A stretch of DNA of 64,000 bases from positions 1 through 64,000 of the forward strand of contig JAJDXS010000038.1 of assembly GCA_022823145.1 (NCBI GenBank), read 5' to 3'. This document shows positions 25,001 through 34,232 of the stretch, piece after piece (positions within the stretch are counted from its first letter, which is position 1; every line of letters starts with the position of its first letter). Origin of the DNA: Gemmatimonadota bacterium (GTDB lineage: Bacteria > Gemmatimonadota > Gemmatimonadetes > Longimicrobiales > Gaopeijiaceae). Made by a program: the position numbers and the translations under genes. The notes beneath the pieces are model-generated. The model was not told the DNA's origin, made no database searches, and saw nothing but the letters and a program-made list of their open reading frames with translations.

Positions 25001-25600
25001 GTGTACGAAATGTATCGAAATCGCGTTGCCGGAACGGCACGGATCGGGCGGGGACCCTGCCGCGACCGCCGGGCTGGCCGCGCGCAACGGCCCCGGTGGG
25101 CGCTGGCGGCGCTGCTGTGCGCGGTGGCCTCGAGCGCCCTGGTCCCGTCCCACCCGTTCCGTCTGTCGGTCGCGGACGTCGGTGTCGGCGGCTCCGGTCT
25201 CGACGTGCGCATCCGGTTCTTCTGGGACGACCTGCAGCTCGCGGTCATGGAAAGCACGTCCGACATGGAGTTCGAGCTGGCCGAGACCCGGGAGGTGGAC
25301 GAGGTCGTGGAGCAGTACATCAACGACATGCTGACCATTGACGCGGATGGCACGCTCCTCGAGGGCACGGTCCTGGAGCGGGGCATTCAGGACGCCCGCA
25401 ACCCGGACGAGGTGATGTGGTGGTACCGGCTGGAGTATCCGCTGGATCCGTCCGTCGACCGCATCCACGTTCGCAACCGTGTCCTGTTCAACATGTTCGA
25501 GGACCAGCGCAACCTCGTGCACCTCAAGACGCGGAGCGGCCGGGAGCGCACCTACTACTTCAGCTGGGACGAGGACAACGTCACGCTGCGGCTGAATTAG
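25001..25600 (+). CDS. DUF6702-family secreted protein
   Basis: A protein of up to 199 residues with an N-terminal basic stretch, hydrophobic signal (WALAALLCAVASSALVPSHP) and the hallmark HPFRLSVADVGVG beginning typical of DUF6702, whose members start their mature region with HPF.VS...I. The body is beta-rich (LDVRIRFFWDDLQLAVMEST, EVMWWYRLEYPLDPSVDRIH) and ends ERTYYFSWDEDNVTLRLN. Function of the family is unknown; it often sits beside periplasmic metalloproteases in Bacteroidota. The start is GTG at 25001 or ATG at 25010; neither has a clear ribosome site. It diverges from the mla operon and converges with the YncE-like gene. Confidence 0.78.
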   Translation: MYEMYRNRVAGTARIGRGPCRDRRAGRAQRPRWALAALLCAVASSALVPSHPFRLSVADVGVGGSGLDVRIRFFWDDLQLAVMESTSDMEFELAETREVDEVVEQYINDMLTIDADGTLLEGTVLERGIQDARNPDEVMWWYRLEYPLDPSVDRIHVRNRVLFNMFEDQRNLVHLKTRSGRERTYYFSWDEDNVTLRLN

Positions 25601-25631
25601 CGCCGCGTGGATGTCTCCGGTCCCGGTCGGG

Positions 25632-26789
25632 TCAGCCGCCCTCCATCTTCCAGAAGACGATCCCGCCGGCCTGCTGCCCCACTGCGACCTCGGCGACCCG
25701 CTCGAAGTCGGTGAGATCGAAGATGTCGACCTTGCCGGGTTCGGCACCCACGCCCTCGACCGAGACGAAGGCGTAGCGCCCGTCGGGGCTGACCACTACG
25801 CCGTGCGTGACGGTGGTGGAGGACGGCGTGGTCGCCGCGGACCGTCCCGTTTCGAGGTCCAGGAACTCCACGGCCGCCCCCTGCTTCAGCGTCGCCACCA
25901 GCACCCGGTCGTCCGGCGTGAGGGCCAGGTTGTAGGGGCCGGCACCCGTCTCGAACGTGCGCCTCAGGGACCAGGAATCGCGGTCGATCTCCAGGATGCG
26001 GTTGCCGCGGTTGCACGCCACGAACAGCGATGCACCGCGGCGGGCGGGCACCACCCACGTGGGCGAGCAGGGCGTGGACGCCTGGCCGGGCTCGGGCGCG
26101 TCGTGGCCATCGTGATCCTGCGGCGTCGCGGTCGCACCGAGTGGACCCTCGCGGCCGGTCGCCACCGAGAAGCGGCGGGCGACCTCGAAGGTGCGCGTGT
26201 CGATCTCGACGATCTGGTCGTCCATCATGCAGGCCGAATAGAGGAACACGCCGGAGGCGTCGAGACGGGCGCCGTGCGGCATGGTGCAGGTCTCGATCTG
26301 CTCCACCTCGATCATGTCGGGCGTGTAGACGACCGACACCGTGGACGGCACCATCTCGCCGTGCAGGTTGAAATTGGCCACGAAGGCGTAGAGGCCGTCG
26401 GGGGTGACGTCGAGGGTGGCGGGAAAGTAGCCGAGCAGGATGGGGTCGGCGACGAGCGTGTCGGGGCCGGCGTGGAACTTCCACAGCTTGCCGTCGGGGA
26501 CCCCGTGGCCGGTGGTCATGAACAGGAAGCGCCCATCGGGAGAGATGTTCAGCCCGTGGGGGCCCTCGGTCTCGGTGGCCATCTCGCCGACCGCGATCGT
26601 GACGTCCAGCTCGGCACCGTCGGGACCGAATCGGATCCTGTGCAGGAGATCCGCGGATTCGGCCCCGACGTAGACGTAGTAGAGCGCCTCACCCTGCTGG
26701 GCTGCCGACGGACGGGGACCCATCGGGCCGGCCACGTGCGGGACAAGGAGCCCGATGCCACACGCTCCGATCCGCAGGATCCTCTTCAC
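25632..26789 (-). CDS. YncE-like beta-propeller periplasmic protein
   Basis: A 385-residue secreted protein of the YVTN/cytochrome-d1-type propeller family. Blades are seen in GPHGLNISPDGRFLFMTTGH, ATLDVTPDGLYAFVANFNLH, LFVACNRGNRILEIDRDSWS, PYNLALTPDDRVLVATLKQG and GVVVSPDGRYAFVSVEGVGA. I prefer GTG at 26789 (GAGG 5 nt ahead) because it starts directly with a signal peptide (VKRILRIGACGIGLLVPHVA); an ATG at 26840 lacks a ribosome site. A His/Asp-rich insert (ATPQDHDGHDAPEP) could bind metal. Members report on or bind surface ligands, but no activity is established. It diverges from the CBS-domain gene. Confidence 0.82.
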   Translation of the reverse strand: MKRILRIGACGIGLLVPHVAGPMGPRPSAAQQGEALYYVYVGAESADLLHRIRFGPDGAELDVTIAVGEMATETEGPHGLNISPDGRFLFMTTGHGVPDGKLWKFHAGPDTLVADPILLGYFPATLDVTPDGLYAFVANFNLHGEMVPSTVSVVYTPDMIEVEQIETCTMPHGARLDASGVFLYSACMMDDQIVEIDTRTFEVARRFSVATGREGPLGATATPQDHDGHDAPEPGQASTPCSPTWVVPARRGASLFVACNRGNRILEIDRDSWSLRRTFETGAGPYNLALTPDDRVLVATLKQGAAVEFLDLETGRSAATTPSSTTVTHGVVVSPDGRYAFVSVEGVGAEPGKVDIFDLTDFERVAEVAVGQQAGGIVFWKMEGG

Positions 26790-26938
26790 AGGTGCCTCGC
26801 TGTCACGCCGGCCTTCCTTTGCGCGGGTTGCTCGCGGCATAGGTTAGAGGCAGCTTTGCGGTAGCGGCAAGACCCGCCGCCCGCGGGGCGGGCGGATCCC
26901 CTCCCCCGTCTGAACACGCTCACCATGGTCGTCGCCAC

Positions 26939-28165
<1,227 letters not shown>

Positions 28166-28183
28166 CCCCGGACCGGTTGGTGG

Positions 28184-28726
28184 TCAGCCCTCCGTCGGCT
28201 CCGGAGCCGCCCCGACATCGCCCCTTTCCGCCTTGGCGGCCCGGCTGAGGCTGCGCTCTTCCTGCCAGAAGGAGATGGCGAGCAGGACCGCGCCGCACGA
28301 GATGGCCATGTCGGCGACGTTGAAGATCGGCCAGTGGGTGAAGCCGAGGTCGATCGGCCCGATGAAGTCGACCACGCCCCTGTCCCAGCGGACGCGGTCG
28401 ATCAGGTTGCCGATGGCGCCGGAGATCACCAGGGCCAGCGACACGATGCGTAGGTGGTCGTTGCCCTGCGCACGGATGAGAAGCACGACCATCAGTCCGA
28501 GGGCGAGCAGGGCGACCGGGATGAAGAACCAGCGCGGATCGTTGCCGATCGAGATGCCGAAGGCGGCTCCGCGGTTCAGCGCGAACGTGAGCGGCACGTA
28601 GCCGCCCAGAAAGTCGGGCCTGGAGACCTCTGGCTCGAGTACGATGACCGCCCAGCGCTTGGTAATGATGTCGGCGATCAGGATCAACGGCAGGAGGGTG
28701 CCGAGTATCGTCAGCTTTCGATTCAC
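28184..28726 (-). CDS. lspA: Lipoprotein signal peptidase II
   Basis: The ~180-residue membrane aspartyl protease cleaves the signal peptide of diacylglyceryl-modified prolipoproteins. Four helices are visible, and the signatures are intact: LNRGAAFGI, then ISGAIGNLIDRVRWDRGVVD with the first catalytic Asp and WPIFNVADMAISCG with the second. I chose the GTG start at 28726 (NRKLTILGTLLPLILIADII) because the upstream frame begins with a hydrophilic non-family stretch. The enzyme serves the many lipoproteins encoded in this window. tmRNA lies directly upstream. Confidence 0.95.
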   Translation of the reverse strand: MNRKLTILGTLLPLILIADIITKRWAVIVLEPEVSRPDFLGGYVPLTFALNRGAAFGISIGNDPRWFFIPVALLALGLMVVLLIRAQGNDHLRIVSLALVISGAIGNLIDRVRWDRGVVDFIGPIDLGFTHWPIFNVADMAISCGAVLLAISFWQEERSLSRAAKAERGDVGAAPEPTEG

Positions 28727-28798
28727 GTATGTGGTTCTCGCTTCAGGCGCCGCGCGCCGACCGGCAAGTGGCACGGCTCGGCGGCGGCGGGTGGGAAG

Positions 28799-29151
28799 TG
28801 GAGGCGGCGGGAGTCGAACCCGCGTCCGCGAATGGGTCCTTCAAGACGTCTACGTGCGTAGATCACCGCTGGGCTTCACTACCGGGAGGGACGGCGAACA
28901 GCCCTGCCCGGGCTAGCCACCGGTCGTCTCGTCCCCCGATCCGGTGGCAGAGATCGGCGGACCAGCCCGAATTGTCGACGCTTCTTCGCCCCGCCTCGGG
29001 CGGGCAGAGCGGGAAGCGGGCTGCCTGTTGTTTAGGCGGCCAGGGCCAAGTCAGTGTTGGCATTTGTAACGTTTCCGGAGTTTTTGCGAGGTCCCCGGAC
29101 CTCGGCACGCAGCCTCGAACTCGCCAGACACGTCGAAGCCGTTTCGCCCCC
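28799..29151 (-). ncRNA. ssrA: tmRNA (ssrA)
   Basis: Transfer-messenger RNA, 353 nt without CCA. The 5' end GGGGGCGAAACGGCUUCGAC pairs GGGGGCG with CGCCUCC at the 3' end (seven pairs including one G-U), and the T-arm is GCGGG-UUCGACU-CCCGC. The 3' discriminator A is followed by CUU, so CCA must be added after transcription. The tag frame (29076-29032) begins GGA and encodes GNVTNANTDLALAA then UAA, ending in the LAA degron. tmRNA with SmpB rescues stalled ribosomes. It begins 11 nt after the dihydrouridine synthase gene on the same strand, so its promoter must lie inside that gene or it is processed from its transcript. Confidence 0.97.
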
Positions 29152-29162
29152 ATGGGTTTCAA

Positions 29163-30269
29163 TCAGCGGTCGGTGGCCAGCGCGGACTCCTGCGACACGG
29201 ACGACCCCGCGGCGGCAAGATCCCTGTTCGGGCCGTTCGGTGCACCGATGCCGCGATAACGATAAAGCTCGTCCACACCGGGGAAAACCCCCTGGCGGCG
29301 CAGGTGTTCCCCCAGGACCGAGCGGACTTCTCCGAGTCCCTCGACCCGGAAGAGCCTCTGGCGCAGCCGGCGCCCTTCCGGCACTCCCTTCGTGTACCAG
29401 CCCAGGTGCTTGCGAAACTCGCGCACCGCCTTGTCCGGATCGTCCTCGAAGGCGACCGCGTTCTCGGCGTGCCGTACACAAATGCGGAAGCGCGTGGCGA
29501 GGTCGGGCTCGCCGGGGATGTGCCGGCCGTCGAGGGCCGCACGGGACTGCCGGAAGAGCCAGGGCGCACCGTGGGAGCCTCGAGCGATCATGATGCCGAA
29601 GCACCCGGTCTCGTCCTTCATGCGCCGAGCGTCCTGTCCCGTGCGGACATCGCCGTTTCCGATCACGGGGATGCCGACCGCCTTCACCACGGCGGCGATC
29701 TCCTCCCAGCGGGCAGTTCCCGAGTACATGTCGGCGCGTGTGCGGGGGTGAAGGGTGACCATGCGGGCCCCGGCGTCCTGGCAGACCCGGGCGATCGCGA
29801 CCGGATCGCGGCTGGCCTCGTCGAAGCCGGACCGGATTTTCGCGGTGACCGGCAGACGCGTGGCCTCGTCCACCGAGCGGACGATCCGCGCAACGAGACC
29901 CAGGTCGCGCAGGCAGCCGGATCCCCCGTTGCGCTTGACCACCTTCTTGACGGGACACCCGAAGTTGATGTCGACGAAGTCGGGCTCGCAGGTCTCGGTC
30001 ACCAGCGCCGCCGCCTCGCCCATCGCGACCGGATCGGCGCCGAAGATCTGCACGCCGAGAGGGCGCTCGTCGTCGTGGAAGCGCAGGTAGGCGGTGGTAC
30101 GCTCGTTTCCGCGCACGATCCCCTCTGCGCTCACGAACTCGGTGAGCACGACATCGGCGCCGAAGTGTCGGCACAGCCTCCTGAAGGGAGACTCCGACAC
30201 GCCGGCTTGCGGGGCGAGAAACAGAGGGGTCTCGGGGGCACCCGGCACCTCGAAGGGAAGTCCGTTCAT
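29163..30269 (-). CDS. dus: tRNA-dihydrouridine synthase
   Basis: The 368-residue Dus-family FMN enzyme reduces uridines in the tRNA D-loop. N-terminal TIM barrel: LFLAPQAGVSESPFRRLCRH, FGADVVLTEFVSAEGIVRGN, LGVQIFGADP, and the active-site FVDINFGCPVKKVVKRNGGS with the catalytic Cys. VIGNGDVRTGQDARRM is the phosphate-binding part. The C-terminal helical RNA-binding domain has the KHLGWYTKGVPEGRRLRQRL stretch of DusB-type proteins. It diverges from the EIIA gene. The C-terminal ~30 residues after PNGPNRD are poorly conserved and disordered-looking. Confidence 0.95.
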   Translation of the reverse strand: MNGLPFEVPGAPETPLFLAPQAGVSESPFRRLCRHFGADVVLTEFVSAEGIVRGNERTTAYLRFHDDERPLGVQIFGADPVAMGEAAALVTETCEPDFVDINFGCPVKKVVKRNGGSGCLRDLGLVARIVRSVDEATRLPVTAKIRSGFDEASRDPVAIARVCQDAGARMVTLHPRTRADMYSGTARWEEIAAVVKAVGIPVIGNGDVRTGQDARRMKDETGCFGIMIARGSHGAPWLFRQSRAALDGRHIPGEPDLATRFRICVRHAENAVAFEDDPDKAVREFRKHLGWYTKGVPEGRRLRQRLFRVEGLGEVRSVLGEHLRRQGVFPGVDELYRYRGIGAPNGPNRDLAAAGSSVSQESALATDR

Positions 30270-30380
30270 GTTCTCAAGGTAACGGCACGCGAATCCGGGC
30301 TGGATTTGGGGGGCCGTCGTCCGTACCTTCGGCTCCCCGATTCGACCTCATCGCCAACCGCAGGGTTCCTCCGACCGACC

Positions 30381-30833
30381 ATGCTGCTCCGGGACTACCT
30401 CAGCGTTCAACAGATCGATCTCGATCTGGAGGGTGACACCAAGGAGGAAATCCTGCGCGCGCTGCTGGGATTGTTGAAACTCGGTGACCGCTCGCGCGAC
30501 ACGTTGTTGCGGACCCTGCGGAGGCGCGAGAATCTCGGGTCAACGGGGATCGGCCGGGGAATCGCCATCCCGCACTGCCGCTCACTTGTGGTGAACCGCC
30601 TTCACCTGGCGTACGGCCGCAGGCTCGACGGTGTGGAATTCGAGGCGATTGACGGCCGGCCGGTGTCCCATTTCTTCCTGATCGTGGCGCCTCCGCTCGA
30701 GGTGTCGGGGCAGTATCTGCCGGTACTGGGCAGAGTGGCGCAATTCGCCAGGGACGCGGAAGTGCCGGCCATACTGGAATCGCTGACCACCCCGGACGAG
30801 CTTCTGGATCTTTTCGAAGCCAAGGGGATCTAA
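30381..30833 (+). CDS. PTS EIIA domain protein, PtsN-like
   Basis: A 150-residue fructose/nitrogen-type EIIA: LSVQQIDLDLEGDTKEEILR at 7-26, ENLGSTGIGRGIAIPHCRSL with the phosphorylatable His65, and ending LTTPDELLDLFEAKGI. It accepts phosphate from HPr and in PtsN-type systems signals rather than transports. EI, HPr and HprK are encoded at 37-41 kb, with no EIIB or EIIC in the window, so a regulatory phosphorelay is likely. The ATG at 30381 has no strong ribosome site; the frame is open far to the left, but that sequence is antisense to dus. Confidence 0.93.
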   Translation: MLLRDYLSVQQIDLDLEGDTKEEILRALLGLLKLGDRSRDTLLRTLRRRENLGSTGIGRGIAIPHCRSLVVNRLHLAYGRRLDGVEFEAIDGRPVSHFFLIVAPPLEVSGQYLPVLGRVAQFARDAEVPAILESLTTPDELLDLFEAKGI

Positions 30834-30869
30834 CGCCGGTGGACAACCCCCGCAGGAGGAGGCGGGCGG

Positions 30870-31307
30870 CTACTTGGTGACGAACATCTTCCGCCAAGCC
30901 GTTTGCCCGCTCACCAGCATCTGAACGAAATAGACGCCCGAGGCGACCCGGTTTCCGTTGCGGTCGCGCCCATCCCAGTAGGCCTCGTAGCGGCCGGCAG
31001 AGGTATACTCGAGCTGCATCAACGGCAGTCCTTCCCCGCCCGGAAACCCCAACGCCACGGGGGCGGCCACGAACTGCTGTAGGATGTTGAAGATGCGGAT
31101 CGACACCGTAACGGGTTCCCCGCTCGCGAACAGCGATTCCGACAGCTCGAAGGGGATGCGCGTCTCGGGGTTGAAGGGGTTGGGGTAGTTCTGCTCCAGC
31201 TTGAAGCCGACATCCCGCTCGTCCAGGGGCGGAGGGATGTCCTGGGCGGCCCCGCTCACGGCACCCCCGGACACCAGAACAGCCAGGAATAGAAGCAGGC
31301 TCTTCAC
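30870..31307 (-). CDS. Orphan FlgD/T9SS-like sorting-domain protein
   Basis: A protein of 145 residues with a signal peptide (KSLLLFLAVLVSGGAVSGAA) and then almost only one FlgD-Ig/type-A sorting-like domain. The start of the domain reads KLEQNYPNPFNPETRIPFEL, strands VSIRIFNILQQFV follow, then the YEAYWDGRDRNGNRVASGVY loop and the end WRKMFVTK. Normally this domain is the C-terminal tail of a large exported protein; here no passenger is present. GTG at 31307 with AGGA 6 nt ahead starts the signal peptide. A decoupled cell-surface anchor, a decayed remnant, or a stand-alone Ig-like protein are all possible. Confidence 0.8.
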   Translation of the reverse strand: MKSLLLFLAVLVSGGAVSGAAQDIPPPLDERDVGFKLEQNYPNPFNPETRIPFELSESLFASGEPVTVSIRIFNILQQFVAAPVALGFPGGEGLPLMQLEYTSAGRYEAYWDGRDRNGNRVASGVYFVQMLVSGQTAWRKMFVTK

Positions 31308-31418
31308 CTTCCGTCCTGCCGTAGAGTCAGTAGCAATGGTACGGATGTCCCTCCAGTCTGCAGGCCGCCGTTCGCACATACTACCGCCACAGGACACGGC
31401 GGGTCAAGCGAACCGTGC

Positions 31419-31456
31419 AAGGCGGAGAGGCTCGTTCCCGCCCGCCTCGCCGTCTT
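31419..31456 (-). terminator. Imperfect hairpin downstream of selB
   Basis: AAGGCGGAGAGGC (31419-31431) can pair with GCCTCGCCGTCTT (31444-31456) with two mismatches and a 12-nt loop. It lies about 40 bp beyond the selB stop, before the separately started sorting-domain gene. There is no U-tract, so its terminator role is tentative. Confidence 0.4.
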
Positions 31457-31496
31457 AGACACCGGGACGACCGGGAGTGTTGCACCGTTTCAGGTC

Positions 31497-33407
31497 TCAG
31501 GGATGGCTTACGGCAACTCGCCGGCCCTGGTCGGTCCGTTCCGTGACCCCGATTCCGTCGAGGTACGAAAGCAGCGGAATCAGGTGCTTCCTCGTGACGG
31601 GAACGACCTCGCGGAAGTCCGCAGGGCCCAGAGCGCTTTGCCCTGCAAAACGTTCCACGATCCGTGCCGCAGCACGATCCAGCATGTCGCTTCTCACCCA
31701 GAAGGCGTCCCCGACGAAGCGGATCCGATTCTTGGCCGCCAGAAAGGCGAGCACGGCCTCCACCCGTTGGCTGTCGCCCGTGATCTCAGCCGTGAGTTCA
31801 CTGGTCGCGGGCCCCTGAAGTCCCGCACCCGAGAGCACCTCCATGATGCGTCGCTCGACAACCTCTTCCTCGGGCGAAAGAGCGGGAGCGAACTGCGGCA
31901 TGCGCGCCACCTTCCCCTCGACCACCAGCCGCCCGGCTTCGGCCAACCGTGCAGCGAGTCCGTCCGCCAGGCGGGGATGGGAACGCGCGGGCAACGATGT
32001 GCGCAGGATATCGAGAGGAGCGCCGGCTTCGAGTGAATGGTCGCGGTGATGTCGCTCGACTGCGGCCAGCAGACGCGCTTCGCCACGGGCGACAAGGGCG
32101 GGATCGAAGAGGCTGCCCGCAACGTGTGGGAGACTTCCGTCGAGGGCCTCCAACAGGGCGGCCGAATCCCCCTCCCAGCCCGCCAGGACGCCGACTGCGT
32201 CCAGGTCGAGGCCGTTCCATGAGGCAAGGGTCGCCGCACCCCTGACCGCGGCCAGACCTCCCTGCGACAGCGCCTCCAGCGCGTCTGCCTCCGCGTTCGA
32301 CAGGCGCTTGCGCTTCAGCGGCACCGGTTCGAGGACCACGCCACCCGCGATCGTCGTGATCGGAGAGTAGGAGCGGATCACGCATCTGTCCCCGCGGCGT
32401 GCGACGACCGGCCCCTCGAGCCTCAGTTGAGCGAGGGCCGGCTCGCCCGCCACGATCTCGTCGATTCCGAAAAGGGCAACGCGGGCCATCACCTCCACCG
32501 TACCCAGGTGGACACGCACTCGCTGGCCACCTTCCAGGCGCCATCCGGTGTCGTGCAGGGCGGTGAGCTCGACCGTCAGCATCATCGAGGGAGACCAGGC
32601 GCGATGGGTGACGAGGACATCGCCCCGGGAGATCATCCCGCGCCGCACGGCCGTGCCCGTCAGTGCCAGCGCCGTCCTCTGGCCCGCCCGCGCCTCATCC
32701 ACCGCACTCCCATGCACCTGTACGGCACGCACGCGCGCTTCGTCGCCGCGCGGAAGGATCCGCACGGTGTCTCCACGGGACAACGCCCCGGACCAGAGCG
32801 TGCCCGTCACCACAGTGCCCGCGCCCCCGACGGCGAAGACGCGGTCGACAGGGAGGCGGAACAGGTCCTCCGTCGCCCGCCGGGAGGCCCGGGAACCACA
32901 CCGCACCAGCGCCGCCGACAGCTTCTCCAGGCTGCGGGCGTCCTTCACGGACACTGGAACGATTTCGGCGCCCCCGTAGGGCGTTTCCCGCAGGAGGTCC
33001 TCCACGTCCTCCGTCACCAGTTCGAGCCACTCCTCGTCGACGAGGTCCGCCTTGGTGACCGCGACCACCATTCCCGCAATACCCAGAAGTCCTGCGATCG
33101 CCAGGTGTTCGCGCGTCTGGGGCATCACGCTCTCGTCCGCGGCTACTACGAGCAGGACGATGTCCATCCCGGTCGCTCCCGCCACCATCGTGCGGACGAA
33201 GCCCTCGTGCCCGGGGACATCGACGATTCCGAACGACCATCCCTCCGACGGTGAATAGGGCGCGAATCCCAGCTCGATCGTGATCCCGCGCTCCTTTTCC
33301 TCGGCGAGTCTGTCCGTATCAACTCCGGTGAGCGCTCGAACCAGGGAAGTCTTGCCGTGATCGATATGGCCGGCGGTGCCAAGAATGAGGCTGGCGCGTG
33401 GTGGCAT
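31497..33407 (-). CDS. selB: Selenocysteine-specific elongation factor SelB
   Basis: The 636-residue translation GTPase has G1 GHIDHGKT, a switch region DTDRLAEEKERGITIELGFA, G3 DVPGHEGF and G4 TKAD, then EF-Tu-like beta barrels (GAGTVVTGTLWSGALSRGDT) and winged-helix repeats in the last ~200 residues (VSHP end) that bind the SECIS hairpin. SelB brings Sec-tRNA to in-frame UGA codons. I start at ATG 33407 (PPRASLILGTAGHID); ATG 33431 adds eight residues, and neither has a clear ribosome site. selA, selC, selD and obvious selenoprotein genes are not in the window. It follows recO on the same strand. Confidence 0.95.
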   Translation of the reverse strand: MPPRASLILGTAGHIDHGKTSLVRALTGVDTDRLAEEKERGITIELGFAPYSPSEGWSFGIVDVPGHEGFVRTMVAGATGMDIVLLVVAADESVMPQTREHLAIAGLLGIAGMVVAVTKADLVDEEWLELVTEDVEDLLRETPYGGAEIVPVSVKDARSLEKLSAALVRCGSRASRRATEDLFRLPVDRVFAVGGAGTVVTGTLWSGALSRGDTVRILPRGDEARVRAVQVHGSAVDEARAGQRTALALTGTAVRRGMISRGDVLVTHRAWSPSMMLTVELTALHDTGWRLEGGQRVRVHLGTVEVMARVALFGIDEIVAGEPALAQLRLEGPVVARRGDRCVIRSYSPITTIAGGVVLEPVPLKRKRLSNAEADALEALSQGGLAAVRGAATLASWNGLDLDAVGVLAGWEGDSAALLEALDGSLPHVAGSLFDPALVARGEARLLAAVERHHRDHSLEAGAPLDILRTSLPARSHPRLADGLAARLAEAGRLVVEGKVARMPQFAPALSPEEEVVERRIMEVLSGAGLQGPATSELTAEITGDSQRVEAVLAFLAAKNRIRFVGDAFWVRSDMLDRAAARIVERFAGQSALGPADFREVVPVTRKHLIPLLSYLDGIGVTERTDQGRRVAVSHP

Positions 33408-33451
33408 GGCCGTACCGGTGTCGCGGGACATTGGGCGTGCGGGCGTGCGCG

Positions 33452-34222
33452 TCAGTTCCGCGCGGAGACCTCGGCTCCGGCGTCGGCGTCGGGCTCCAGG
33501 AATCGAAAGGACTCGAGGCGCCGGCCGCCCAGCATGTGGAACGTAGTGAAGTCGTCGAGCAGCGAAACATGCGCTCGTGCTCCGCGCAGGCCATCGGGGA
33601 CCTTCCCCCTCAACAGCGTGCCCAGCTGCGCCCTCGCAACCGGGCCCACGCGTCTGGACCCCTCGGCAGCCGGACATCCGGGGCCGCGAATCCCGCCGGC
33701 TTCCAGGTCGAAGCGGGCCATCTCTTCCTCCTCAAGCACTGATCCGCAGGCGGTGCATGTCGTCAATTCGGGACCGAAGCCCAGGACCTGGACGATCCGC
33801 CAACCGAGTGCCAGCGCCTCCCCGATCACCTCGCCGGGCGCCGCCTGCTCAATTCGCTCGAGCCCCTTCGACAGGGAGTCGAAAAGCTGCGGATGGGGTT
33901 CCTGCCCCGCGTGACGCAGCACGAGTTCCGCAGCCACCGATGCACCCGCGAGACGCCGGACGTCGGCCCCGAGGGCCAGATGCGCCCTCGCTGGCGCGAA
34001 TTCGCGCAGAGTTTGCAGGTCGCGGTTCTCCCGAAAGGAGATCACGGCGACGCCCTCCGCGAAGGTGCCGACGCCTCCCTGGCCCCTGGAAGCGCCCCGG
34101 TGGACGCCGCGAGCCATGACCCCAACCAGCCCCAGGTCGCGGGCATAGAACCTCAGCACGCGGCTGCTGTCCGAGAACGGATGGGTACGCAGCAGGATCG
34201 CCGGCGTCGTGAGATTGGGCAT
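33452..34222 (-). CDS. recO: DNA repair protein RecO
   Basis: The 256-residue protein of the RecFOR pathway loads RecA onto SSB-coated single strands. N-terminal OB fold: PAILLRTHPFSDSSRVLRFY, GLVGVMARGVHRGASRGQGG. Helical domain: LVLRHAGQEPHPQLFDSLSK. The zinc region retains CTACGSVL, but the second pair seems reduced to one Cys (GPGCPAAEG), so metal binding may be partial. The ATG at 34222 fits the family length; a 37-residue longer frame intrudes into the upstream gene. It lies 10 nt after the upstream membrane-protein gene and 20-44 nt before selB. Confidence 0.9.
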   Translation of the reverse strand: MPNLTTPAILLRTHPFSDSSRVLRFYARDLGLVGVMARGVHRGASRGQGGVGTFAEGVAVISFRENRDLQTLREFAPARAHLALGADVRRLAGASVAAELVLRHAGQEPHPQLFDSLSKGLERIEQAAPGEVIGEALALGWRIVQVLGFGPELTTCTACGSVLEEEEMARFDLEAGGIRGPGCPAAEGSRRVGPVARAQLGTLLRGKVPDGLRGARAHVSLLDDFTTFHMLGGRRLESFRFLEPDADAGAEVSARN

Positions 34223-34232
34223 TGTACGACGG

